NCBI GenBank assembly: GCA_033127725.1
Contig: AP026798.1
Span: 1,984,001 to 2,048,000, forward strand
Reading direction: 5' to 3'
Source: Bombiscardovia nodaiensis
GTDB lineage: Bacteria; Actinomycetota; Actinomycetes; Actinomycetales; Bifidobacteriaceae
Length of the DNA: 64,000 nucleotides
Both the position numbers and the translations under genes were made by a program. Below are positions 9,176-17,277 of the stretch, piece by piece. The stretch's first letter is position 1. Each line of letters starts with the position of its first letter. The notes below the pieces were generated by a model. That model worked only from the letters and a program-made list of their open reading frames with translations, ran no database searches and was not told the DNA's origin.

Positions 9176-9679
9176 TCAACAACCCTGCAATAGTTTTTCG
9201 CCCTCACCCTGGTTAATGGCGGCTTGCGCATCAGCCGTCTGAGCGACCATACTCATAATGGCGACGGGACCTTTCGTCAGTTTGGTAGGAGTGCACACGC
9301 CTTCGCTGTGTTGGGTGAGATAATACACAAATGCTCCTACGGAGGCATCACCGTTCTCCCACTCGTCAGAGTCGGACATGTCTACCTGCCCTGCGGGCAC
9401 AGCATCGACCCGGCGCGTTGAAAGCACTTCCAAATGGTTCTTATAATTGACGAAAACGTTAGCATTACCACCAATAGCATCCACTCGCTCCAAGAGGTAA
9501 TACAGTGGCTCCTCCCCCAGCGCAACCACAACTGGATAGCCGCCACCCGCGTCGGTCACGCTCAACGCGTCATCTAGGTCGCCAAGAGCAAGATACTCAC
9601 CTATTAAAGCATCAAATTTTTGGAGTTTCTTGTAGTACTTGTACTGACTCTTCGACCGCTCCGGTAATTGTTTCTTCAT
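9176..9679 (-). CDS. Hypothetical protein in AT-rich patch
   Basis: A 167-residue soluble protein I do not recognise. The ATG at 9679 sits seven bases after a near-perfect GGAGGTGATT ribosome site, which makes the start firm although the frame extends upstream. The N-terminus is basic (KKQLPERSKSQYKYYKKLQ), the middle is acidic with short hydrophobic strands, and there are no membrane segments or known motifs. Base use is more AT-rich than argS. It is the most convincing gene of the patch by ribosome site. Confidence 0.65.
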   Translation of the reverse strand: MKKQLPERSKSQYKYYKKLQKFDALIGEYLALGDLDDALSVTDAGGGYPVVVALGEEPLYYLLERVDAIGGNANVFVNYKNHLEVLSTRRVDAVPAGQVDMSDSDEWENGDASVGAFVYYLTQHSEGVCTPTKLTKGPVAIMSMVAQTADAQAAINQGEGEKLLQGC

Positions 9680-9788
9680 TCCAATCACCTCCAAACTTAT
9701 TTTGGATAATATCCACTGTACTCTGTATCAACTTGCTTGAGTCTACGAGAGCTAACCGCAAATCATGCTTCGTATCTAAAATTCTAAT

Positions 9789-10318
9789 TTACTTTGTACT
9801 CTTCGGCTGTCCACTAGGCGGATGATGGCCAGTCGGATGTATGTGGCACACCGCATGAGCGCAATCAATTTCAGCTGCATTCCAGTGCTTTCCTATCTTA
9901 ACCGATGTGTAGTCCTCAATTCCCGCATAGCCTACCCACGGATCTTCGACTGTCTCAGTTTCGATTGTATCTGGTATAGCCACGCATTGAAAGAAATTAC
10001 ACAGCTCAGATCCCTTTTCCAAGTCGCATAAACTACAATAGCAATATTTGAGCGACCATCTGGACTAGGAATTCTACGATAGACCACCGCAGGTTCGCCA
10101 CATTTCTCCATCGGGAGTTTACCGTGCACCTTAGGCTCAGCTTCAGGCAACCCATGAGGATTATCGTGCCCCCTCCGCCGCGCATTTTTAATCCCCATTA
10201 CTCCACCCTTGCATATACTGGAACTGAGTACACTAACGATTTCCCCTGCTGCCAAAAATACCAGTACTCTTCCCCAAAACCAGCAAGTCCATATTCCACT
10301 TTTGTATCTGACATTCAT
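9789..10318 (-). pseudogene. Frameshifted small membrane-protein gene
   Basis: Two overlapping frames appear to be one gene. The upstream frame (from about 10318, weak start) encodes a hydrophobic segment WTCWFWGRVLVFLAAGEIVSV then a polar stretch with EKCGEPAVVYRRIPSP; the downstream frame continues NFFQCVAIPDTIETETVEDPW and ends with a Cys/His-rich tail CAHAVCHIHPTGHHPP. One extra base in the A4 run (T4 on the plus strand, near 10015) would join them as ...TWKKGSELCNFF. Without it the product ends at 9932. No family is recognised, no ribosome site is clear, and an alternative TTG start at 10348 exists. Confidence 0.4.
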
Positions 10319-10482
10319 ACTCAAAATACACGAGCGATATCTTTTCAAGCGCTACACGATATTCTGAAGCCCAACGATCGCAGAATAAATGTAATTATGT
10401 AACTTGAGCGAGGAAGACTATTTTTCGATAAAATGGATTAATATGTTCTATAAGGCATCTAGTTCAAAGGCGAGGTCAGATA

Positions 10483-10953
10483 ATGAATAGTAAGAAGTAT
10501 GAGCAAGAAGCACAAGCATTCGAAGATTACATACTCCACGAATCATTTAAAAAGAATGGCGAACACTACAAGACCCAAACGGCCACATCTTATCGACAAA
10601 TACTTTTCAACAAAAGTACACATCACGCTTTTTGCCTTGCGGACAAAGTTGAGTTCTATCGTAAAGAAAATGATGACCAGCACAAAGGAGCGCGCGCCAC
10701 CAACAAATATTTAAATGCAGAAGAACACAAAGATTCGGAAATATCAAACATTTCCAATCTTAAATTTCTCGACATTAAAGACACAGCAACAATTCAGACA
10801 ATCATTGATTTCCTTACACAGATAAAAAAACATGGTTGGTTCTACGAGCGCAAGCAAGAGGACCGCAAAAAAGATGCCGCTACAGATGCTAGCCACCTAA
10901 AAAGTGCCTTGGAAAAATATAAAGCATATTTAGAAGAGAAAACAGCTCAATAG
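10483..10953 (+). CDS. Hypothetical charged protein in AT-rich patch
   Basis: Encodes 156 residues, strongly charged, Lys/Glu/Asp-rich and predicted mostly helical, with no signal peptide, membrane segment or recognised motif. The ATG follows GCGAGG at eight bases. It is on the opposite strand to its AT-rich neighbours and ends about 60 bases before the tRNA-Arg gene, whose 3' end points towards it. Codon use is AT-rich compared with housekeeping genes in the window, consistent with acquisition. Confidence 0.55.
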   Translation: MNSKKYEQEAQAFEDYILHESFKKNGEHYKTQTATSYRQILFNKSTHHAFCLADKVEFYRKENDDQHKGARATNKYLNAEEHKDSEISNISNLKFLDIKDTATIQTIIDFLTQIKKHGWFYERKQEDRKKDAATDASHLKSALEKYKAYLEEKTAQ

Positions 10954-11013
10954 CGCATGAAGATATAAATGCTTCGAAACCTAGTAGTTTAAATAAGAGC
11001 AACATCCAAACTC

Positions 11014-11089
11014 TGGTGGGCTCGAAGGGATTCGAACCCTCGACCTTCTGCTCCGGAGGCAGACGCTCTATCCGCTGAGCTACGAGCCC
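11014..11089 (-). tRNA. tRNA-Arg (anticodon CCG)
   Basis: The minus strand folds as a complete tRNA: 7-bp acceptor GGGCTCG/CGAGCCC, D-arm GCTC...GAGC, anticodon arm TCTGC-CTCCGGA-GCAGA with anticodon CCG, and T-arm with GTTCGAATC. CCA is encoded (11014-11016). It reads CGG arginine codons. Confidence 0.95.
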
Positions 11090-11191
11090 GTGCTAGCTGC
11101 CGGCGCATTTCGCACCGGCAGGCAATGACCTATTCTAACCCATCCTGCAGCCATTTGCACCATTGCGCGCCGTCTTAGGTAGAATGGGTTC

Positions 11192-11821
11192 ATGGACGAG
11201 GATAGAGACGACTTTGAATTCGAGCGCAGGTTCTTCTGCCGGGAGCTGCCCCAGGAGCTCAACGACGGCGATCCACCTACGCTGATTGTGCAGTCCTACT
11301 TTGTACACGAGGACAACTACGCCCTGCGAGTGCGCCTGCAGGCCGAGGGCATCAGCCGACCTATGGACGAGCACACCGATGCCCTGAACGTGCTCTTGGA
11401 GGAGCGCGAGCACTTTACCGCGGCTTCCATGACAGCCAAGGGCCCCTCCATCGGCGGAACCCGCTACGAGGCTGAGCGCCCGCTGGACGTCAACATCGCG
11501 GCCGAACTGGTGGTGCGCGGCGGCTCTCTGATTGTCAAGAACCGCTACGGCATCTGGCTGGGCGAAGACTGGTGGAATGTGGACATCTTCGGCGGACTGA
11601 ACGCCCCGCTGGTAGTGGCCGAAGTCGAGCGCTCTGGGCCGGTGACCGACCTGGTCATTCCGCCCTTCTGCATCACGGAAATTACTGACGACCCCCGCTT
11701 TTCCAACGACGGCCTAGCCCAGCACCCCTACTCCACTTGGGCCGAAGCTTTCGAGGAGGAATTGCACAGCCAGGGCTCCCACTTCTTACAAAACTTTGGC
11801 GCTAACCGCAGCCTGGAGTAG
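11192..11821 (+). CDS. CYTH-domain (triphosphate tunnel metalloenzyme-like) protein
   Basis: A 209-residue protein starting EDDFEFERRFF..., which matches the CYTH ExExR/K signature at the N-terminus. Family members form an eight-stranded tunnel that binds triphosphate compounds with divalent metal and act as inorganic triphosphatases or, less often, thiamine triphosphatases or adenylate cyclases. Later Arg/Lys/Glu-rich strands (YALRVRLQ, YEAERPLDV, LIVKNRYGIWL) fit the tunnel walls. The third signature basic residue is Arg instead of Lys. It stands alone, convergent with the thioredoxin-like gene across a shared hairpin. Confidence 0.75.
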   Translation: MDEDRDDFEFERRFFCRELPQELNDGDPPTLIVQSYFVHEDNYALRVRLQAEGISRPMDEHTDALNVLLEEREHFTAASMTAKGPSIGGTRYEAERPLDVNIAAELVVRGGSLIVKNRYGIWLGEDWWNVDIFGGLNAPLVVAEVERSGPVTDLVIPPFCITEITDDPRFSNDGLAQHPYSTWAEAFEEELHSQGSHFLQNFGANRSLE

Positions 11822-11881
11822 GCAGACCGCAGCTACAGGCCAACCCATAACTGTACAAGGATCAGGCAACGCTTTCCAATA

Positions 11882-11927
11882 CAAAAGACTGCTGCCGGGC
11901 AGATTCACATCCATCCCGGCAGCAGTC
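11882..11927 (-). terminator. Terminator between convergent genes
   Basis: A perfect 13-bp inverted repeat (GACTGCTGCCGGG, 11887-11899 with 11915-11927) has a 15-base loop. On the minus strand it is followed by CTTTTG, so it serves the thioredoxin-like gene; read on the plus strand it may also stop transcription of the CYTH gene. Confidence 0.8.
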
Positions 11928-11954
11928 CCCAACACTTCAAACAGCTCACTTCAC

Positions 11955-12923
11955 TCAGTAGAGCGCCGTAGCCAACCGCCGCCGTGCCTGCGCCAGCCGA
12001 GCATCCGTCGGCTCCAGCATGGCAAAGTACTCCAGCAAGCGGTCGTGCGCCGGGGCCATCTGGTCTTTGTGGGCCGAAATAAAGTCAATCAACCGCCCCA
12101 AGGCGTCGTCCACCTTGCCGCCAATCATGTCCACATCCGCCGCAGCCAACTGGGCCTGAACGTCGCCAGGCTTGTCGGCCGCATCCTGCCGGACTTGCCG
12201 CAGGTCTGCCTGGGCTGAGCGCGCCATGAGCAGGGCCTTGGCGTGCTCGCGCGTGGCCAGAGCGTCTTGCGGGTCCGCCTCCATCAGCTTCTCGTACGCC
12301 TGTGCAGCGCCAGCATAATCGCCCTCCTGAGCCAAACGGTGAGCCTCCTGATGCTCCGGCGGCAGCGCCTGGTCTCCCGTACCGGCCCCAGCCACCGGGC
12401 CATCCTGACCGGCCTGTGAGCTCTCCTGGTAGGGTGCCGATCCAGTGATCCCCTGCTGCTGGGCCAACTGAATCACCTGCGGAATCAGCTGGTCAGTAAT
12501 CTGCTGCAGCTCCTCTGCGGAAGGCAGCCCCTCAAGAATGGGCATGGGCCGTCCGGCGAGTAGGGCGTACAGGGCCGGTGCCCCTTGCGCCTGTAGGGCT
12601 TGCGCGATTTGCGGATTGGCCTGGATGTCCACCCGAGCCAGCTGAATCTTGCCCTCCTGGCCGTTGACTGCCTGGGCCAGCGCCCGCGCCAGGGGGAAGA
12701 GCCGGTCGTCGGTAGGAATCCACAAAAGCAACAGAATGGGGAAGGTAGTGGAAGTTTGCACCATAGCCGGGAAGGAAGCTTCCGTGGTGTCTATCACGTA
12801 GCCGCCTGCCGCCGGCGCTCCACCGGCCTGCCCAGGCTCAGCGTCCACCTTGTGCTTGAGCGCACCCAAATCAACCGCTCCCGCCAGCGAAAGCCCCGGT
12901 TGCGGCTCAGCTTGCTCTGCCAT
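11955..12923 (-). CDS. Thioredoxin-fold/TPR co-chaperone-like protein (CnoX/YbbN type)
   Basis: The 322-residue cytoplasmic protein has a thioredoxin-like domain (about residues 45-155) followed by a tetratricopeptide-like helical region to the C-terminus. This order is that of YbbN/CnoX, which holds substrates for GroEL or DnaK. The usual redox site WCxxC is replaced by LWIPTDDRLF, with no cysteine, so oxidoreductase activity is not expected; a holdase or protein-binding role is inferred. A Gly/Gln/Ala linker separates the halves. It is a single-gene unit ending at a strong hairpin. Confidence 0.75.
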   Translation of the reverse strand: MAEQAEPQPGLSLAGAVDLGALKHKVDAEPGQAGGAPAAGGYVIDTTEASFPAMVQTSTTFPILLLLWIPTDDRLFPLARALAQAVNGQEGKIQLARVDIQANPQIAQALQAQGAPALYALLAGRPMPILEGLPSAEELQQITDQLIPQVIQLAQQQGITGSAPYQESSQAGQDGPVAGAGTGDQALPPEHQEAHRLAQEGDYAGAAQAYEKLMEADPQDALATREHAKALLMARSAQADLRQVRQDAADKPGDVQAQLAAADVDMIGGKVDDALGRLIDFISAHKDQMAPAHDRLLEYFAMLEPTDARLAQARRRLATALY

Positions 12924-13108
12924 ACGACCATCTCCCTTGTTCCACGTTCACACTTATTATCCAACCTAGCCGGGTCAAGTGGTGGCCAGCGTGGGCTTTC
13001 CCAGAAGCTGAGCGAAACGCACGCTCACGCAGCTGCCCGTGCCCGCTTCTGCGCTTCCAGCTGCATTCAAATCTGCGCTCACACTTACGCCCACGCCAGC
13101 GCCGACTC

Positions 13109-14139
13109 TTACACCGCTTCCACCTTGACCGGCTGCCGCTCGGCCCCCACAGCCTTAATCGGCTGAGAAGAAGCGCTCGGCGGCACATACAGGGCCACCA
13201 CGTTGATGTAGGTCACTTTCATCGTGCTGGTCGCCTTGCCGGTCCCAAAGAGGGCTTTCTCAGCGTCCGAGGCTGGCAGAGACTCGCGCCCCTCGCCCGC
13301 CTTACGGGTCCAGACCGAGTTAATCTGCGCCACCACCAGGTCGCCCCCGTCCGAGGAACGCATCACCCGCATCTGCTCCAGCTCAGGGGTGAAAGTCTGC
13401 TCCTGCTCGCCCTTGTTCGCGTCGATGCCCTGCTGAACGGTGCCGGTCAGCTTGTCAATCGAATCGCGCAAGTAATCCGAGGAAAAGTCCTTGGCGTATT
13501 TGCTGTCTTTGCCGTGCTGGAGAAGGTCAGCGTAGTGCTCAACGGCCTGCTCGGGCGTGGCTTTGAGACCCTTGTCGTTGGACTGACCCATCTGCGCCCC
13601 AATTGTGGGCACCGGGAACTTGGGCAACTGAGCGCCCTGGAAGAGCCGGGCCACCCCCAGAGCTTGTAATTTTCACGGGCTGACTCCTGGTTCATCACCA
13701 GCAGGCGCTTGGACTGCTGGTCCTCAGTTGTCGTCGTGATGGCGAATACTGAGCGCGGCCAGCCACTCTCGCCGGGAATCACTGTCTGCGCTATGTCCTT
13801 CGGGATGGCGGTCTTGGAGTCGAGCTTGCCCGTGGACTTGGCAATGTTGAGCTCACTGGTGCGGATGAGTAACTGGGGACCCGTCACCCGCTCGACCAGG
13901 CCAGAGGGATCTTTGTCCTCATTGGCTGTGTCCAGCGCCTCGACGATGCTCTCCCGGATCTTTTTCTCCTGCTGGGTAGTCAGGTCGGGAGACGGGGTCG
14001 CCGATGCCGTGGCATTACTTGCCTTGGTGGACGGCTGAGGTACCTGCCCGTCGCAGGCCGCCAGACTGCTCAAGAGCGCAATCGTCACAGTGAGTGTCAG
14101 AGCCTTGCCCACTTGCCCTGTAGTACGCCTCCGGTTCAT
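13109..14139 (-). pseudogene. Lipoprotein gene of unknown function, interrupted by a single-base frameshift
   Basis: The N-terminal frame (14139 to 13447) begins with a lipoprotein signal ending LSSLAAC and reads in sense to ...NYKLWG. From there the plausible protein continues in another frame (13654 to 13109) as VARLFQGAQLPKFP.... Adding one G to the G5 run at 13655-13659 (C5 on the plus strand) joins them as KLWGVARLFQ. The repaired product would be about 343 residues and exported. Its ATG overlaps the stop of the upstream membrane-protein gene (ATGA), so both were coupled. Either the gene is broken or the sequence has a homopolymer error. The family is not recognised. Confidence 0.75.
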
Positions 14140-15500
14140 CGCAGCCCTCCCTTCGACTTTCTAGCCTCGAACACTTGTGTGGTCTCATCGCTAATATCGT
14201 CGTCGCTACTCATCCGAGTCTCGTCGTCAATGTCTTCGCTCCGGCCCGAGTCGCCTGCTGGCAGCGCACCCACCGTGCGGTCGTCAATGTCCTCATGGCT
14301 TGTTTCGTCGGACAAGTCAGCATCTGCTGCTTGCTGCCCGTCTGCGCTCTTGCCCGCAGACGCAGCAGGGGTCGCAGCAGGTTCCGCAGAGTCGGCAGGC
14401 TTGGGCGAGTCGCCGGCAACTTCGTGTGCCAGTCGCTTCAGATAAGCCTGGAGAGGATTGCTAGAGGCTCCAGCCCCTTCACCATCTTCTTCACCGTCTG
14501 CTTCCTCACTCGCCGCTTGAGCGTCGCCCCCGTGAGCCGCTTGCTGGTCGGCCACCATATTCTTACTGTGCACGTCCACAATCTTTGGACCTGCGCCCGC
14601 TGCCGACTCCTGGCTCGCCCCGTGCCGCAAGTGCCTCTCCGAACCGGACTTGTGCCGCCCGAAGGAGGGCAGTACACTACCAAAAGCCTGAGCTATGGTC
14701 ACTTCCGGCTGCTCCGGGAGCTCCTGACCCTGCTCCTGGCTCTTGCGCCGTTTGGATGGATCCATAGCGAAAATGGAAGCGGACAGCACAGCCAGCACAG
14801 CTAGCAACGCGCCTACAAAGTAGAAGGGCATTGCAAAGTTGGGCAAATTGCGCCGCGACCAACGCATATTCACCTTGATGTCAGGCTTTTGCTCGCTAGC
14901 CTTCATATGCTCCCCCTGCTTACCTTCGCCCGCTGCTGCCAGGCTAATAAGGGCCACCTGCCCGCTTTGCTGCGTATGGGCAGTAACCGAGACTGATGAA
15001 CTTCCGCATTTCACCTGCTGCCACATGTCTGAATGACGGAAATCAACCTCTTGACTGGGATCCGCGCTCTTGCCCGCCACCTTTTCGGGGGCTGTGGCCA
15101 GCTGGGTCCAGGAATCCAGACCCTTGATGCGCTGGTAGGTCTGACCAGCCAGCCAGCCTGTGGCATCTTGCGCCGAAGCTATCGCTATACAGATTTGCTG
15201 CTCGTCTGCGCTCGTACTCGACGAACCTGAAGGGCCCTCGAGCGCGGCGCTCACCGTGACCGTCTCATCTACCAGGCTCAGCACACCCGGGTCAGTCACC
15301 ACATAGGCGGACTGCACCTGCGCTTGAGCATTCACCTGGTCGCTGGGCTTCCAGACGGTTGCATTGAGGACGCCGAAGACGATGCAGGCCACCGCTAGCA
15401 GGCCAAAGATAGGGGTCACGACACCCCGCATAATCTTCGCCCGGCGTGTAGGCTTGCGCTCGTCTGCGCCTAAAGAGTCTTTTTCTTCTTGTGTGCTCAT
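14136..15500 (-). CDS. Two-helix membrane protein with acidic repeat tail
   Basis: A 454-residue protein of unknown family. An N-terminal membrane helix (about 22-43, TPIFGLLAVACIVFGVL) is followed by about 180 residues likely outside the cell, a second helix (about 235-262, FAMPFYFVGALLAVLAVLS) and a long cytoplasmic tail that is Ala/Asp/Glu/Ser-rich. The tail ends with four short acidic repeats of the type DLSDET, EDIDDRT, EDIDDET and DDISDET, the last continuing TQVFEAR (Thr440-Thr441). Such DETT-hydrophobic sites resemble phosphothreonine targets of actinobacterial Ser/Thr kinases. The ATG at 15500 is preceded by GAGG; the frame extends upstream without support. It is coupled to the lipoprotein gene downstream. 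Confidence 0.7.
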   Translation of the reverse strand: MSTQEEKDSLGADERKPTRRAKIMRGVVTPIFGLLAVACIVFGVLNATVWKPSDQVNAQAQVQSAYVVTDPGVLSLVDETVTVSAALEGPSGSSSTSADEQQICIAIASAQDATGWLAGQTYQRIKGLDSWTQLATAPEKVAGKSADPSQEVDFRHSDMWQQVKCGSSSVSVTAHTQQSGQVALISLAAAGEGKQGEHMKASEQKPDIKVNMRWSRRNLPNFAMPFYFVGALLAVLAVLSASIFAMDPSKRRKSQEQGQELPEQPEVTIAQAFGSVLPSFGRHKSGSERHLRHGASQESAAGAGPKIVDVHSKNMVADQQAAHGGDAQAASEEADGEEDGEGAGASSNPLQAYLKRLAHEVAGDSPKPADSAEPAATPAASAGKSADGQQAADADLSDETSHEDIDDRTVGALPAGDSGRSEDIDDETRMSSDDDISDETTQVFEARKSKGGLR

Positions 15501-15579
15501 AACATGCCTCATTCTACAGGGCAGTGCTGGCAAGAGGCCCTGAGTGGAAAAATCGGCCGTAACCGTTAGTCTAGTAGCT

Positions 15580-16536
15580 ATGAATTCACATATTGTTCGA
15601 CCATTACTGAAGACGGCCACGACTACATGCGTCCTGGCCCTCAGTCTGAGCTTGGCTGCTTGCGGGGGGCCGCCAAACCCCACCCCTTCGGAACACAAAG
15701 CCTCTACAAGTAGCAAGACGAACGCCCAGCTCATCGGCGTGACCGACGAGAGCAAGCCCGGCGAGAAGCCCAAGCTCAACTTCAAGACGCCGTTCACCGT
15801 GACCGACAAGTCTTCGGCCATCTTGCAAGAGGGCGACGGCGACGCCGTGCAAGATAACGACCGCTTGTGCGTGCGCAACGTCATCGTCAGCGCCAAAGAC
15901 GGCAAGGAGCTTCAGTCCACCTGGAACGATGAGCGCCCAGACTGCCAGATAGTGGTGAATCGCAAGACTTACCCGGCCTACTATGACGACTTCATTAAGA
16001 TGAAGGTCAACGGCACCATGGCTGTGGGCATCAACGACAAGTCCAGCAAAGACAGCGAGATGAGCTCGTATATCTCGGCGCTGACCATCGTCTCCAAGTC
16101 CAAGCCCATCAAGCGCGCTCAGGGCACCAAGGTAACAGACGTGCCCAGCGACCTACCCAAGGTGACCTTGGACTCCACCGGCAAGCCTAGCATCGACCTG
16201 AACGGTTACAAGCCCAACGGCAAGCTCGTCGTGCAACCGCTCATCAAAGGTAGCGGTATTCCCGTGCAGCCTGACGGCTCCGTTTCGGCCCACTACACGG
16301 GCTGGCTGGCCTCTAATGGCAAGCAGTTCGACTCCTCCTGGGATCGCGGCGAACCCAGCGACTTCAAGCTGGACGGTGTGATCAAAGGCTGGAAAGAGGG
16401 CCTGGCCGGTCAATCCGTAGGCTCGCAGGTGCTCTTGATTGTGCCTTCGGACCTCGGCTATGGCGATGACGCGCAAAAGGGCATTCCCGCTAAGTCCACG
16501 CTGATTTTCGTAGTAGACATCTTAGCCACCTATTAA
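15580..16536 (+). CDS. FKBP-type peptidyl-prolyl isomerase lipoprotein
   Basis: An exported foldase. The 318-residue protein has a lipoprotein signal ending LSLAAC, so it is anchored outside the membrane, an N-terminal domain of about 180 residues and a C-terminal FKBP domain (about 225-318) with HYTGWLASNGKQFDSSWDRG, GVIKGWKEGLAGQSVGS and LGYGDDAQKGIP, which line the proline-binding pocket. The ATG at 15580 gives the signal peptide directly; an upstream in-frame start at 15544 would add residues before it. It is divergent from the two-helix membrane-protein gene with 79 bases between, and ends in a strong hairpin. Confidence 0.88.
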   Translation: MNSHIVRPLLKTATTTCVLALSLSLAACGGPPNPTPSEHKASTSSKTNAQLIGVTDESKPGEKPKLNFKTPFTVTDKSSAILQEGDGDAVQDNDRLCVRNVIVSAKDGKELQSTWNDERPDCQIVVNRKTYPAYYDDFIKMKVNGTMAVGINDKSSKDSEMSSYISALTIVSKSKPIKRAQGTKVTDVPSDLPKVTLDSTGKPSIDLNGYKPNGKLVVQPLIKGSGIPVQPDGSVSAHYTGWLASNGKQFDSSWDRGEPSDFKLDGVIKGWKEGLAGQSVGSQVLLIVPSDLGYGDDAQKGIPAKSTLIFVVDILATY

Positions 16537-16577
16537 AGGCGCTCTCCTGCTGCTCTTCCAATGAGCAGTGATACGGC

Positions 16578-16612
16578 AAGAGGGGCACTGGATACCGTCC
16601 AGTGCCCCTCTT
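16578..16612 (+). terminator. Rho-independent terminator after the FKBP gene
   Basis: A perfect 15-bp stem (16578-16592 with 16598-16612, arm AAGAGGGGCACTGGA) closes a 5-base loop, then CTCTATCT. It follows the FKBP stop by about 40 bases. Confidence 0.85.
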
Positions 16613-16643
16613 CTCTATCTCAGTTTGAGCTAGGCCCTGTCCG

Positions 16644-16692
16644 GGGAGAGAAAACGGGAGTTGGCTCGCTGCTTATGCGGACCAACTCCCGT
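16644..16692 (-). terminator. Terminator of nrdH
   Basis: Inverted repeat ACGGGAGTTGG (16654-16664 with 16682-16692) on the minus strand is followed by TTTTCTCTCC, giving an intrinsic terminator 28 bases after the nrdH stop. Confidence 0.8.
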
Positions 16693-16719
16693 CTCATAGC
16701 GCTTTCGCCGATGAGAGCC

Positions 16720-16965
16720 TTACGCGTTGACTGCCACGCTCTGCTCAGCCAGCTGCTTAATCATATCTGGGCGGTATCCGCTCCAGGTGTTCTCATCACT
16801 CACCACGATAGGGGTCTGCTTGAAGCCCCGGGCCAGGAAGTCTTGTACCTTCTCCTGGTCGGTAGTCAAGTCCACTACGTCGAAGTCCACACCCATCTTG
16901 GCCAGCTTGCGCTTGGTGGCGTCGCACTGAGGGCAATGAGCCTTGGTATAGACCGTGACTGACAT
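16720..16965 (-). CDS. nrdH: Glutaredoxin-like NrdH-redoxin
   Basis: Electron donor for class Ib ribonucleotide reductase, reduced by thioredoxin reductase. The 81-residue protein has the redox pair Cys11-Pro-Gln-Cys14 (HCPQCDATKRKL), the TPIV cis-proline turn and the WSGYRPD C-terminal motif typical of NrdH rather than glutaredoxin. The ATG at 16965 follows GAAGGAG; the frame runs further upstream without a ribosome site. No nrdI, nrdE or nrdF lies next to it. It has its own terminator and, upstream, two candidate NrdR boxes, so it is probably co-regulated with reductase genes elsewhere. Confidence 0.93.
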   Translation of the reverse strand: MSVTVYTKAHCPQCDATKRKLAKMGVDFDVVDLTTDQEKVQDFLARGFKQTPIVVSDENTWSGYRPDMIKQLAEQSVAVNA

Positions 16966-17074
16966 AGTAACTTCTCCTTCAATTGCTTCAAAATGCACTA
17001 CATACCGCAAGATTTGTTGACCGCTGGTGAGCGGATCTGTATGAACTCTACATGAGTGTAACTTAAAAGCCAAA

Positions 17075-17122
17075 CCACAAGTTTTAGTGGCGTGTCTCCC
17101 CGAAAAACCCTATATCTAGTGG
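17075..17122 (-). promoter_or_regulatory. Tandem NrdR boxes upstream of nrdH
   Basis: Two 16-base sites, CCACAAGTTTTAGTGG (17075-17090) and ACCCTATATCTAGTGG (17107-17122), resemble the NrdR box. Their centres are 32 bases apart, about three helical turns, as is usual for NrdR pairs. They lie 110-157 bases before the nrdH start and within the 312-base gap between nrdH and nucS, where I see nothing else apart from the nucS terminator. Confidence 0.65.
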
Positions 17123-17243
17123 CATATACCACCCATGTACTTTGTGCGCAGGCACTAAAAAAAATGCGTATTAGCTCACATTTGTCTGAGCTCGCCCTCA
17201 ATCTCCAAACCCACTGGGCTCACCTTCGGCTGACATCTGAGCG

Positions 17244-17277
17244 GAAAATAAGGCCCACTACCGGGCCAGGGTAGGCC
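17244..17277 (-). terminator. Terminator of the atp-nucS operon
   Basis: On the minus strand, directly after the nucS stop, GGCCTACC and GGTAGTGGGCC pair imperfectly around CTGGCCC and are followed by TTATTTTCC. Confidence 0.6.

Larger units (their letters stand above)
9045..11010. other. AT-rich patch between argS and tRNA-Arg, possible island remnant
   Basis: This stretch is visibly richer in A and T than its neighbours and holds only unrecognised genes on both strands, one of them broken. It abuts the 3' end of a tRNA-Arg gene, the usual integration side for islands and prophages. No integrase, transposase or direct repeat of the tRNA 3' end was found at the argS side, so mobility is not shown. 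Confidence 0.45.

Noticed and set aside
7437..9242. 601-residue plus-strand frame opposite argS
   Set aside because: It lies antisense to argS, has no ribosome site or domain, and reflects codon bias of the real gene.
9045..11089. A complete integrative element at tRNA-Arg
   Set aside because: No integrase, transposase or direct repeat of the tRNA end was found; only the composition and position support an island.
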